33,958 bases of DNA from CAIOSQ01 sp041178225 (lineage in GTDB: Bacteria; Pseudomonadota; Alphaproteobacteria; CACIAM-22H2): contig JBEGVV010000209.1 of assembly GCA_041178225.1 (NCBI GenBank), positions 1-33,958 of the forward strand. The letters run 5' to 3'. The position numbers and the translations under genes are program-made. Shown in pieces: positions 8,394 through 16,396 of this stretch. The notes below the pieces were generated by a model. That model did not search any database, was not told where the DNA came from, and saw only the letters and a program-made list of their open reading frames with translations. How positions within the stretch are numbered: position 1 is the stretch's first letter; each line of letters opens with the position of its first letter.

Positions 8394-9077
8394 ATGCAGA
8401 CCGTCGACCTCGCCGCCGAGGACGTGCGCGCCCTCAACGGCCGCCTGCACGCCCTGCCCGCCGACACCAACCAGCGCGCCTGGCGGGTGATCAACCCGCG
8501 CGGCGCGCATGCAGTGGCGGTCGGCCTGACCCAGGAACTCAAAGTCGTGGTCGATGGCCATGTCGGCTATTATTGCGCCGGCATGAACGAGGCCGCGCAT
8601 GTCGAGATCCGCGGCCATTGCGGCTGGGGCGTCGCCGAGAACATGATGAGCGGCATGGTGCGCGTCGCCGGCAACGCCTCGCAATCGGCCGGCGCCTCGG
8701 GTCATGGCGGGATGCTGGTGATCGAGGGCGATGCCGGCCATCGCTGCGGCATCTCGATGAAGGGCATCGACATCGTCGTCGGTGGATCGATCGGCGCCTT
8801 CAGCGCCTTCATGGCGCAGGCCGGCAACCTCGTGGTCTGCGGCGACGCCGGCGAGAACCTGGGCGACTCGCTCTACGAGGCCGACATCTACGTGCGCGGC
8901 GCCGTCACCTCGCTGGGCGCGGACTGCGTCGAGAAGGAGATGACGGCGGCGGACCGCGAGAAGGTCGCGGCGCTGCTGGCGCGGGCCGGCATCGCCGCCG
9001 ACGCGGCGTCGTTCCGGCGCTACGGCTCGGCGCGCACGCTCTACAACTTCCATGTCGACCACGCCGATTCCTACTGA
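8394..9077 (+). CDS. mgsB: N-methylglutamate synthase subunit B / GlxC-type GXGXG-domain protein
   Basis: This 227-residue protein matches the C-terminal GXGXG (right-handed beta-helix) domain of the glutamate synthase large subunit. It shows repeated glycine turns (GHCGWGVAENMMSGMVRVAGN, GDAGHRCGISMKG, GDAGENLGDSLYEADIYVRG). In glutamate synthase this domain is structural and helps form the ammonia tunnel between the amidotransferase and FMN sites. As a free subunit it would bridge the products of the flanking genes. It starts only 2 bases after the upstream stop, indicating translational coupling, and ends 10 bases before the next start. The alternative symbol is glxC. Confidence 0.9.
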   Translation: MQTVDLAAEDVRALNGRLHALPADTNQRAWRVINPRGAHAVAVGLTQELKVVVDGHVGYYCAGMNEAAHVEIRGHCGWGVAENMMSGMVRVAGNASQSAGASGHGGMLVIEGDAGHRCGISMKGIDIVVGGSIGAFSAFMAQAGNLVVCGDAGENLGDSLYEADIYVRGAVTSLGADCVEKEMTAADREKVAALLARAGIAADAASFRRYGSARTLYNFHVDHADSY

Positions 9078-9087
9078 GGGCCGGGCC

Positions 9088-10410
9088 ATGACGATCGACC
9101 ATCGCAACGCCCGTCCGTCCGCCGCCTTTCCGCCAAACGTCATCGCCGAGATCCAGCGCGCCGCCGACCAGGGCATCTATGAGATCCGCGGCCTGGGCAC
9201 CAAGCGCCGGCTGCCGAGCTTCGACGACCTGCTGCTGCTCGGCGCCTCGATCTCGCGCTACCCGCTCGAGGGCTATCGCGAGAAATGCGATACCAACGTG
9301 GTGCTCGGCACGCGCTTCGCGGCCAAGCCGCTTGAACTCAAGATCCCGATCACAATCGCCGGGATGAGCTTCGGCTCGCTCTCGGCCGCGGCGAAGGAAT
9401 CGATCGGCCGCGCCTGCACGGCGGTCGGCACCAGTTCGACCACCGGCGACGGCGGCATGACCGAGGAGGAACGCCGCGCCTCGAAGCTGCTGGTCTACCA
9501 GGTGCTGCCCTCGCGCTACGGCCTCAACCCGCGCGACCTGCGCCGCGCCGACGCGATCGAGGTGGTGATTGGCCAGGGCGCCAAGCCGGGCGGCGGCGGC
9601 ATGCTGCTGGGCCAGAAGATCAGCCCGCGCGTCGCGAGGATGCGCACCCTGCCCGAGGGCATCGACCAGCGTTCGGCCTGCCGCCATCCCGACTGGACGG
9701 GGCCGGACGACCTGACGATCAAGATCCAGGAGCTGCGCGAGATCACCGACTGGCAGAAGCCGATCTACGTCAAGGTCGGCGCCTCGCGGCCTTTCTTCGA
9801 CACGCAGCTGGCGGTCAAGGCGGGCGCCGACGTCGTCGTCGTCGACGGCATGCAGGGCGGCACCGGCGCCACCCAGGACGTCTTCATCGAGCATGTCGGC
9901 ATACCCACCCTGCCGGCGCTGCGCCAGGCGGTCGACGCTCTGGTCGACCTCGACATGCATCGCAAGGTGCAGCTGGTCATCTCCGGCGGCATCCGCAGCG
10001 GCGCCGACGTGGCCAAGGCGCTGGCAATGGGCGCCGACGCCGTGTCGATCGGCAGCGCCGCGCTGATGGCGCTGGGCTGCAACAAGCCCGTGCATGTCGA
10101 GGCCTACGCCGCGCTGGGCACCGCGCCCGGCCATTGCCACCACTGCCATACCGGGCGCTGCCCGGTCGGCGTGACGACCCAGGACCCGGTGCTGGAGAAG
10201 CGGCTCGATCCCGAACAGGGCGCGCGCTGGCTGCGCAACTACCTGTCGGTGATGACGCTGGAGGCGCAGACGATCGCGCGCGCCTGCGGCAAGACGCATG
10301 TGCTCAACCTCGAGCCCGAGGACCTTGTCGCGACGACGATCGAGGCCGCGGCGATGGCGGGGGTCCCGCTCGCCGGCACGAACTGGATCCCGGGCAGGGA
10401 ACTGCGCTGA
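9088..10410 (+). CDS. mgsC: N-methylglutamate synthase subunit C / GlxD-type FMN-binding glutamate synthase domain protein
   Basis: This 440-residue protein corresponds to the FMN/TIM-barrel synthase domain of GltB. Conserved features are MSFGSLSAAAKESIGRA, the GQGAKPGGGG loop, KVGASRPFFD, DGMQGGTGA and SGGIRSGADVAKALAMGADAV (phosphate-binding end of the barrel). Cys331 and the later cluster Cys350, Cys353 and Cys358 (CHHCHTGRC) lie where GltB binds its 3Fe-4S cluster. The predicted reaction is reductive transfer of an amine or amide nitrogen to 2-oxoglutarate, giving N-methylglutamate in the Mgs system. I chose ATG 9088 because GAGGG lies 8 bases upstream; an ATG at 9052 lies inside the previous gene. 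The alternative symbol is glxD. Confidence 0.9.
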   Translation: MTIDHRNARPSAAFPPNVIAEIQRAADQGIYEIRGLGTKRRLPSFDDLLLLGASISRYPLEGYREKCDTNVVLGTRFAAKPLELKIPITIAGMSFGSLSAAAKESIGRACTAVGTSSTTGDGGMTEEERRASKLLVYQVLPSRYGLNPRDLRRADAIEVVIGQGAKPGGGGMLLGQKISPRVARMRTLPEGIDQRSACRHPDWTGPDDLTIKIQELREITDWQKPIYVKVGASRPFFDTQLAVKAGADVVVVDGMQGGTGATQDVFIEHVGIPTLPALRQAVDALVDLDMHRKVQLVISGGIRSGADVAKALAMGADAVSIGSAALMALGCNKPVHVEAYAALGTAPGHCHHCHTGRCPVGVTTQDPVLEKRLDPEQGARWLRNYLSVMTLEAQTIARACGKTHVLNLEPEDLVATTIEAAAMAGVPLAGTNWIPGRELR

Positions 10411-10460
10411 GGCGCGCGAACGTGCCTGGCGGAAGGACTGACAGGAACGGGAGGCTAGGC

Positions 10461-11768
10461 ATGGCGACGGATCTGGCGAAGCTCGCGAAGGAAAGGCGGA
10501 TCAGGTATTTCCTGATCAGCTATGTCGACCTGTTCGGCGCGCTGCGCGCCAAGCTGGTGCCGGCACGCGCGATCGGCGAGATGCAGCGGGCGGGCGCGGG
10601 CTTCGCGGGCTTCGCGACCTGGCTCGACATGAGCCCCGCGGACAGCGACATGTTCGCGGTCCCCGATCCCGACAGCCTCGTGCAGCTACCCTGGAAGCCG
10701 GAGGTCGGCTGGCTCGCCTCCGACCTCTTCATGGACGGCAAGCCGGTCGCGCATGGCCCGCGCCACATCCTCAGGCAGCAGGTCGCCGCAGCGGCGGCCA
10801 GAGGCCTGCGGATGAAGAGCGGCGTCGAGTGCGAATTCTTCCTCGTCACTCCCGACGGCAGCGCCGTCGCCGACGTCCAGGACACGCAGTCGAAGCCCTG
10901 CTACGACCAGGGTGCGCTGATGCGCCGCTACGACATCATCACCGAGATCTGCGACGCGATGATCGCGCTCGGCTGGGAGCCCTACCAGAACGACCACGAG
11001 GACGCGAACGGCCAGTTCGAGATGAACTGGACCTATGCCGACGCGATGGTGACAGCCGACCGACATGTCTTCTTCAAGTACATGGTGAAGGCGATCGCCG
11101 AGAAGCACGGGCTGCGCGCTACCTTCATGCCCAAGCCGTTCATCGACCTTACCGGCTCGGGCTGCCACGCGCATGTCTCGGTCTGGGACCGCGCCGGCAG
11201 GCGCAACCTCTTCCACGACCCGAAGGGCGAACTGGGGCTCTCGCGCATGGCCTACGACTTCCTCGGTGGCGTGCTCGGCTCGGCCGAGGGGCTCTGCGCG
11301 CTCTTCAACCCGACGGTCAACAGCTACAAGCGCATCAACGCGCCGCGCACGACCTCGGGCGCGACCTGGTCGCCCAACGCCGTGACCTACGGCGGAAACA
11401 ACCGCACGCACATGGTGCGCATCCCCGATGCGGGCCGCTTCGAGTTCCGGCTGATGGACGGCGCCGCGAACCCGTACCTGCTGCAGGCCGGGCTGATCGC
11501 CGCGGGCCTCGAGGGCGTCGAGGCGAAGCGGGATCCCGGTCCGCGGCGCGACATCGACATGTACACGCAGGGCCACACGCTGGAGGGCGTGCGGCGCCTG
11601 CCCGCCAACTTGCTCGATGCACTGCGCGCCTTCGCCTCCGACGCCGCGCTGCGCGCGCGCCTGGGCGAGCCCTTCTGCAACAGCTACCTCAAGCTCAAGC
11701 ATGAGGAGTGGAGCCGCTTCAGCCGCCACCTCTCGCAGTGGGAGCGCGAGACGACGCTCGATTGCTGA
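10461..11768 (+). CDS. glnT: GlnT-type glutamine synthetase / gamma-glutamylmethylamide synthetase
   Basis: This 435-residue protein is a glutamine-synthetase-fold ligase. It shows the metal/glutamate-binding motifs VECEFFL, NGQFEMNW and GSGCHAHVS, the ATP/glutamate region NSYKRINAPRTTSGATWSPNAVTYGGNNRTHMVRIP, and the FEFRLMDGAANPYL end of the catalytic core. Subunits of about 435 residues next to mgs/glx genes are either GlnT or GmaS, which joins methylamine to glutamate using ATP. A GGGAGG site lies directly upstream of ATG 10461, 50 bases after the FMN subunit, consistent with the same operon. The last 50 bases overlap a convergent gene. I cannot decide between ammonia and methylamine as substrate. 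Confidence 0.9.
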   Translation: MATDLAKLAKERRIRYFLISYVDLFGALRAKLVPARAIGEMQRAGAGFAGFATWLDMSPADSDMFAVPDPDSLVQLPWKPEVGWLASDLFMDGKPVAHGPRHILRQQVAAAAARGLRMKSGVECEFFLVTPDGSAVADVQDTQSKPCYDQGALMRRYDIITEICDAMIALGWEPYQNDHEDANGQFEMNWTYADAMVTADRHVFFKYMVKAIAEKHGLRATFMPKPFIDLTGSGCHAHVSVWDRAGRRNLFHDPKGELGLSRMAYDFLGGVLGSAEGLCALFNPTVNSYKRINAPRTTSGATWSPNAVTYGGNNRTHMVRIPDAGRFEFRLMDGAANPYLLQAGLIAAGLEGVEAKRDPGPRRDIDMYTQGHTLEGVRRLPANLLDALRAFASDAALRARLGEPFCNSYLKLKHEEWSRFSRHLSQWERETTLDC

Positions 11769-12390
11769 GCGGGCCGCCGATCCTCCGCGCGAAGGCGCTG
11801 TCCCGCGAGGCGAGCAACCCGCCGGCATGGGCGCGCTCGCGGCCATAGACGATCCACACGTCGTCGGGCGAGCCGATCTCCTCGTCGACGCGCAGCAGGC
11901 CGGGATGGCCGTCCGCGTAGTCGCGATAGGCCAGCGCCGAATCGATCCGCCCCGCCAGCAGGTCCGCGAAGGCGAGCGGGATCGCGGCGTAGGGGACCTT
12001 CTCCTGCCAGCGACGGAGATCGGCGTAGGACTCGGTCGCCGGCATCACGAGGCCGATCGAGCGCGGCGTGGCGACGTCGGCGCGGGTGAGGATCGCGAGG
12101 GGCCTGCTGTCGGAGATGAAGCAGTCGATCGCGAACACGTCGCGGAAATTGGCGCCGAGCGTCTCCGGCGCATCGGGGTGGACCGCGCATTGCAGCACGA
12201 AGTCGACCTCGCCCGACCGGAGCCAGTCGATCGCCTCGCGGAAAGAGCCGGCGAACCGGAGCCCGCTCGTGGCCGCACCGTGGAAGTCGAGGTAGCGCCG
12301 CGCCACCAGCTCGTGGTTCGTCCCCGCGGGGCCGAGCGTGGCCATGCGCACCGGGCGGCCCGCCATGCCCGCGGCTGCAGCTGTGTCCAT
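11719..12390 (-). CDS. Prephenate-dehydratase-like / type 2 periplasmic-binding-fold protein
   Basis: This 223-residue protein begins its fold with MATLGPAGTNHELVARRYLD, resembling the LGPxGTxxxxAA opening of prephenate dehydratase. It then shows alternating motifs of the type 2 periplasmic-binding fold (SGEVDFVLQCAVHPDAPETL, GRIDSALAYRDYADGHPGLL). I do not see the Thr-Arg-Phe (TRF) catalytic motif of true prephenate dehydratases, and there is no ACT domain, so aromatic amino acid synthesis is unlikely. A BacA-like decarboxylase or a non-catalytic binding protein are alternatives. No convincing ribosome site precedes ATG 12390, and a later ATG (about residue 9) is possible. It is convergent with glnT, with a 50-base overlap, and divergent from the prolyl oligopeptidase. 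Confidence 0.75.
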   Translation of the reverse strand: MDTAAAAGMAGRPVRMATLGPAGTNHELVARRYLDFHGAATSGLRFAGSFREAIDWLRSGEVDFVLQCAVHPDAPETLGANFRDVFAIDCFISDSRPLAILTRADVATPRSIGLVMPATESYADLRRWQEKVPYAAIPLAFADLLAGRIDSALAYRDYADGHPGLLRVDEEIGSPDDVWIVYGRERAHAGGLLASRDSAFARRIGGPLSNRASSRAPTARGGG

Positions 12391-12449
12391 GCACGCAGTA
12401 TCGGCGCGACGCCGGCACGGCTCAAGCCGCCCTCCCGGGCCACTCGTGA

Positions 12450-12464
12450 ACCGGATCCAGGCGA
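12450..12464. promoter_or_regulatory. GGATCC-centred motif, copy A (ACCGGATCCAGGCGA)
   Basis: This 15-base word recurs exactly at 18983-18997, upstream of the LysE exporter. Here it lies in the 140-base divergent gap between the prephenate-dehydratase-like gene and the peptidase gene. On the minus strand it reads CGCCTGGATCCGGT, so it shares CTGGATCC with the AGTTGTCTGGATCC word 27 bases away. It is a candidate operator for an unknown regulator. Confidence 0.4.
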
Positions 12465-12490
12465 CGAGCCTCCCTCGCCCCGCGGGAAAT

Positions 12491-12504
12491 AGTTGTCTGG
12501 ATCC
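12491..12504. promoter_or_regulatory. GGATCC-centred motif, copy B (AGTTGTCTGGATCC)
   Basis: The same 14-base word occurs twice in tandem at 19811 and 19834. Here it lies 27 bases upstream of the peptidase start and includes the perfect palindrome CTGGATCCAG at 12497-12506. Together with copy A it forms an inverted pair of CTGGATCC half-sites in one divergent promoter. Function is inferred only from recurrence and position. Confidence 0.4.
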
Positions 12505-12530
12505 AGTTCGGCAGCGTGGCAGGATTTCGC

Positions 12531-14576
12531 ATGGCGACGGACCATGGGGCCGCGGACGCGGCCGATCCCCATCTCTGGCTGGAGGACGTCGATGGCGCGG
12601 CGGCGCTGGCCTGGGTGCGCGCGCGGACCGACCTCGCGGCCCGCGAGCTGGAGGCCACGCCAGGCTTCGAGGCGCTGCGCGCGCGGCTGCTGTCGATATT
12701 CGACAGCGATGCGCGGATCCCCTTCCCGGAGCAGCATGGCGGGCGCCTCTACAATCTCTGGAAGGATGCAGCCAATCCGCGCGGCCTGTGGCGCCGCACC
12801 ACCGACGAGGAGTACCGGAAGGCCGATCCCGCATGGGAGGTCGTGCTCGACCTCGACGCGCTCGCCCGGGACGAGGGCGAGAACTGGACGTGGAAGGGCG
12901 TGAACGTCCTGCCGCCCGGCGACGAGCGCGCCCTGGTGCTGCTGTCGCGCGGCGGCGCGGACGCAGCAGTGGTGCGCGAGTTCGACCTGCGCGCGAAGCG
13001 CTTCGTCGAGGACGGCTTCGTCCTGCCTGAATCCAAGTGCCAGGTCTCGTGGCGGACGCGCGACGAGCTCTTCGTCGGCACGGATTTCGGGCCGGGATCG
13101 CTGACGACCTCCGGCTATCCGCGCACCACCCGGTCCTGGCGGCGCGGGACGGACATCGCCAGCGCGACGACGATCGCGGAGTGCGAGGCGACGCATGTCA
13201 CCTGCTACGGCATCCGCTACCACGCGCGCGGCTTCGAGCGCGACTTCGTGGTGCGCGTGCCCGCCTTCCACCGCGCCGAGGTCTTCTGGCTGCGCGACGG
13301 GGAAATGGTCCGGCTCGACAAGCCCGACAGCGCCGTGGCGCGCCAGCATCGCGAGTGGCTGCTGCTCTCGCTGCGCGACGACTGGCAGGTCGGCGACGCG
13401 GCATACGCGGCGGGCTCGCTGCTCGCCTGCCGCTTCGACGACTTCGTCGCCGGCGGTCGCGACTTCCATGTCCTCTTCGCGCCGACGCCGACGACGTCGC
13501 TGGCCGGCTGGTCGTCGACGCGCAGCCACGTGCTCGTCGGCATGCTGGAGGACGTGAAGTCGCGCATCCACGCATGGCGCTTCGCCGATGGCGCGTGGAG
13601 CGGCACGCCCCTGCCCGGCCTGCCGGCGTTCGGATCCGTCGGCGCGACGCCCGTGGACGCGGAGGAGGGCGACGACTACTGGCTGACCGCCACCGACTTC
13701 CTGGCGCCGACCAGCCTGCTGCGCGGCACTGTCGGCGGCCCCCCGGCCATTGCGCTGAAGTCCCTGCCGGCGTTCTTCGATGCCGATGGCCTGCAGGTCG
13801 AGCAGTGCTTCGTCCTGTCCGCCGACGGCACGCGCGTGCCCTATTTCCTGGTCGCCCGGCGCGACCTGCGCCGCGATGGCGGGACGCCGACCCTGCTCGC
13901 CGGCTATGGCGGCTTCGAGGTGCCGATGCTGCCCGGCTACCACGCGGGCGTCGGCGCGGCATGGCTGGAGAAGGGCGGCGCCTACGCCGTCGCCAATATC
14001 CGCGGCGGCGGCGAATACGGCCCGCGCTGGCACCAGGCCGCCAAGAGGAGCGGCCGCATGCGGTGCTACGAGGACTTCGCGGCGGTGGCGCGCGACCTGT
14101 CCGCGCGTGGCGTCGCCGCGCCGCATCGCCTCGGCATCATGGGTGGCAGCAATGGCGGCCTGCTCGTGGGCAACATGGCGACGCTCTTCCCGGAGCTCTT
14201 CGGCGCCGTGGTCTGCCAGGTGCCGCTGCTCGACATGCGGCGCTACCACAGGCTGCTCGCCGGGGCCTCGTGGATGAGCGAGTACGGCGACCCCGACGAC
14301 CCGGCCGACTGGGAGTTCATGCGCCGCTGGTCGCCCTACCACAACCTGCGGCGCGAGGCCCGCTACCCGCGCATCCTCTTCACCACGTCGACGCGCGACG
14401 ACCGCGTCCATCCCGGCCACGCGCGCAAGATGGCGGCCCGCATGGAGGAACTCGGCCACGACGTGCTGTTCTTCGAGAACACGGAGGGCGGCCATGGCGG
14501 CGCCGCCGACAACCGCCAGGCGGCGCGCATGGGCGCGCTGGCCTTCGCCTTCCTCTGGCGGCAACTCGGCGGCTGA
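12531..14576 (+). CDS. Prolyl oligopeptidase family serine peptidase (S9A)
   Basis: This 681-residue protein has the S9A layout. An N-terminal stretch and seven-bladed propeller (about residues 8-410; DPHLWLEDVDGAAALAWVRA is the typical opening) are followed by an alpha/beta-hydrolase domain (about 420-681). Catalytic residues are visible: Ser540 in MGGSNGG, the Asp623/Asp624 region in STRDDRVHPGH, and His655 in EGGHGG. It should cleave short peptides, probably after proline or basic residues. No signal peptide is seen, so it is likely cytoplasmic. I chose ATG 12531 because AGGA lies just upstream and the family motif follows at once; a GTG at 12516 is an alternative. The next gene starts 16 bases after its stop and is probably co-transcribed. 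Confidence 0.93.
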   Translation: MATDHGAADAADPHLWLEDVDGAAALAWVRARTDLAARELEATPGFEALRARLLSIFDSDARIPFPEQHGGRLYNLWKDAANPRGLWRRTTDEEYRKADPAWEVVLDLDALARDEGENWTWKGVNVLPPGDERALVLLSRGGADAAVVREFDLRAKRFVEDGFVLPESKCQVSWRTRDELFVGTDFGPGSLTTSGYPRTTRSWRRGTDIASATTIAECEATHVTCYGIRYHARGFERDFVVRVPAFHRAEVFWLRDGEMVRLDKPDSAVARQHREWLLLSLRDDWQVGDAAYAAGSLLACRFDDFVAGGRDFHVLFAPTPTTSLAGWSSTRSHVLVGMLEDVKSRIHAWRFADGAWSGTPLPGLPAFGSVGATPVDAEEGDDYWLTATDFLAPTSLLRGTVGGPPAIALKSLPAFFDADGLQVEQCFVLSADGTRVPYFLVARRDLRRDGGTPTLLAGYGGFEVPMLPGYHAGVGAAWLEKGGAYAVANIRGGGEYGPRWHQAAKRSGRMRCYEDFAAVARDLSARGVAAPHRLGIMGGSNGGLLVGNMATLFPELFGAVVCQVPLLDMRRYHRLLAGASWMSEYGDPDDPADWEFMRRWSPYHNLRREARYPRILFTTSTRDDRVHPGHARKMAARMEELGHDVLFFENTEGGHGGAADNRQAARMGALAFAFLWRQLGG

Positions 14577-14592
14577 GCGAGGGAACCCGGGG

Positions 14593-15528
14593 ATGGCACG
14601 CATCGCCTATGTCGACTGCTCGCCGATGATGGCCGCGACGCTCGCGCGGATGGCGGCGCCCGCCGGGCTTCGCGTCTTCGAGGGCGATCCCGATCCCGCC
14701 CAGCTGCGCGCGACGATCGCCGACGCCGGGGTCGTGCTGAACGGGCACACGGCCATGGACGCGGCGCTGCTCGAGGCGCTTCCGCGCCTGCGATCGATCG
14801 TGTTCCTGGGCACCGGCGCGTCCAGCTATGTCGACCTCGACGCTGCCGCGCGGCTCGGCATGCGCGTGCGCACGATCAGGGGCTATGGCGACCGCAGCGT
14901 CGCGGAGCACGCCTTCGCGCTGCTGCTCGCCGCGGCGCGCGGCATCGCGGGCATGGACCGGGGCCTGCGTGCCGGCGCGTGGACGCAGGCGGAGGGCTTC
15001 GAGCTCGCCGGCCGCACCCTCGGCCTCCTTGGCCTCGGCGGCGTCGGCGGCGAGATGGCACGCATCGCCTCCGGCTTCGGCATGCGCGTCGTCGGATGGA
15101 GCCGCTCGGGCGTGCCGGCCGGCCTTCCGGTCGAGGCGATGGCGCTCGACGACGTGCTGGCGGCTTCGGACGTGGTCAGCCTTCATCTCGCGCTGGTCGA
15201 GCAGACGCGCGGCCTGCTCGATGCGGCGCGGATCGCGCGCATGAAGCGCGGCGCGATCCTGGTCAACACCGCGCGCGGCGCGCTGGTCGACGAGGCGGCG
15301 ATGCTCGCCGCGCTCGCGAGTGGCCAGCTCGGCCATGCGGCGCTGGACGTCTACGCCGTCGAGCCCCTGCCAGCCACCCATCCGCTGCTCGCGCGCGACG
15401 ACGTCACCCTCGCCGCGCATTCAGGCTGGAAATCCGCCGCTGCCGCGCAGCGCCTCATGGAGGCCGCGCTGCGCCTCGCCACCGCCGACGCCGCCGCGCT
15501 CGAGGCAGGACACCCCCTCGCGCCCTGA
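14593..15528 (+). CDS. D-isomer-specific 2-hydroxyacid dehydrogenase
   Basis: This 311-residue enzyme has a split catalytic domain (about residues 1-100 and 285-311) around a NAD-binding Rossmann domain with GLGGVGG at 147-153. The family's catalytic triad is present: Arg228 in NTARGALVDE, Glu257 in YAVEPLP and His276 in AAHSGWKS. It should reversibly oxidise a D-2-hydroxy acid with NAD(H). The AAHSGWKS ending differs from the commoner TPHxGxxT form, so the exact substrate class (glycerate, glyoxylate or other) is not assigned. The GAGGG site and the 16-base gap from the peptidase suggest one transcript. A GC-rich hairpin follows the stop. Confidence 0.9.
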   Translation: MARIAYVDCSPMMAATLARMAAPAGLRVFEGDPDPAQLRATIADAGVVLNGHTAMDAALLEALPRLRSIVFLGTGASSYVDLDAAARLGMRVRTIRGYGDRSVAEHAFALLLAAARGIAGMDRGLRAGAWTQAEGFELAGRTLGLLGLGGVGGEMARIASGFGMRVVGWSRSGVPAGLPVEAMALDDVLAASDVVSLHLALVEQTRGLLDAARIARMKRGAILVNTARGALVDEAAMLAALASGQLGHAALDVYAVEPLPATHPLLARDDVTLAAHSGWKSAAAAQRLMEAALRLATADAAALEAGHPLAP

Positions 15529-15597
15529 AATCGGGCCTGGTCGCGACTACCCCGGTTCTCCGGACGGGATCCCGGGCGCGCGACGAGGCCGACCGCC

Positions 15598-15623
15598 TGC
15601 CCTGCCCGGCTCCGGGCAGGGCA
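15598..15623. terminator. Hairpin between convergent genes
   Basis: Perfect 12-base arms (TGCCCTGCCCGG and its complement) are separated by CT, between the hydroxyacid dehydrogenase stop (15528) and the TetR gene end (15638). There is no clear T tract on either strand, so it is a likely but non-canonical bidirectional terminator. Confidence 0.5.
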
Positions 15624-15637
15624 CCGATGGCTTCGGC

Positions 15638-16282
15638 CTATGCGCCGGCTTGGTGCCTGCCGGCGGCGGCAGGCTGGGCCTTGAGGTAGCCCAGCAGGGC
15701 GCGGGCGACGCGCTCGCGCAGGTCGGCCGGCGGCGTGCGACCGGCCATCGCGTCCGCTTCGATCATTGCCTTTGCGATGACCAGGATGTCCTGCACGTGG
15801 ATCGGTCGGGGCGGCTCGGCGAGTTCCGATGCATGGCGCTGCAGCAGGGTCGTGACCGCGACGCCGATCCGCTGTTCGTGCTCGCGCAGCCGCGGCCCGA
15901 GCGGCAGGCGCGCTTCCTCGTGGTCAAGCGCCGCGGCCAGCAATGGACGCGCGTACTGGTGCGCGATGCCGATGTCCACCAGGTCCAGCAGCGCCTCCTG
16001 CAGCGAACGGTCCAGATGCGCGGCCACGCAGGCCTCGATGCTGGCCGCGAGCGCCGCCTCGTGCCGGTCGATCAGGGCAGCGACCAGCGCGGACTTGTTC
16101 GGGAAGTACTGGTACAGCGACCCGACGCTCACGCCCGCGACCTCGGCCACGCGGTTGGTATTGAACCCGGCCAGGGATTCGCGCCCGAGAACGCGAGCCG
16201 CCGCGGCGAGGATGGTCTCCACCGTGTCGGCCGAGCGGGCCTGGCGGGGCGATTTTCTCTGGCGCAAGTCGATGCGGGGCAT
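15638..16282 (-). CDS. TetR/AcrR-family transcriptional regulator
   Basis: This 214-residue protein has an N-terminal TetR helix-turn-helix at about residues 14-62 (ILAAAARVLGRESLAGFNTNRVAEVAGVSVGSLYQYFPNKSALVAAL). The variable all-helical ligand-binding domain follows; it has no motif that reveals the effector. The start at 16282 is supported by GAGG 8 bases upstream and the usual short basic leader (RQRKSPRQARS). It is divergent from the exported intradiol dioxygenase with a 114-base gap holding a palindrome, so it probably represses that gene and itself. Confidence 0.92.
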   Translation of the reverse strand: MPRIDLRQRKSPRQARSADTVETILAAAARVLGRESLAGFNTNRVAEVAGVSVGSLYQYFPNKSALVAALIDRHEAALAASIEACVAAHLDRSLQEALLDLVDIGIAHQYARPLLAAALDHEEARLPLGPRLREHEQRIGVAVTTLLQRHASELAEPPRPIHVQDILVIAKAMIEADAMAGRTPPADLRERVARALLGYLKAQPAAAGRHQAGA

Positions 16283-16321
16283 GGTCGGACCTCGGCGTGC
16301 GATACGCGAGTACCGATTATG

Positions 16322-16331
16322 AGCAATTGCT
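16322..16331. promoter_or_regulatory. Candidate TetR operator between divergent genes
   Basis: The perfect palindrome AGCAATTGCT lies in the 114-base gap between the TetR gene and the dioxygenase gene, flanked on both sides by GATTAT in direct orientation. The region is more A/T-rich than its surroundings, as expected for promoters. Assignment to the TetR protein rests on position only. Confidence 0.4.
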
Positions 16332-16396
16332 TGGATTATCGCCACGGCCACGTTCGTGGCCGAATTCGACCCCGGCGCAACCTCGTGGAGCTGACG

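Noticed and set aside
12045..14603. Open frame of 852 codons antisense to the prolyl oligopeptidase gene
   Set aside because: No recognisable domain; it shadows a gene with a complete catalytic triad and ends inside the prephenate-dehydratase-like gene in another frame.
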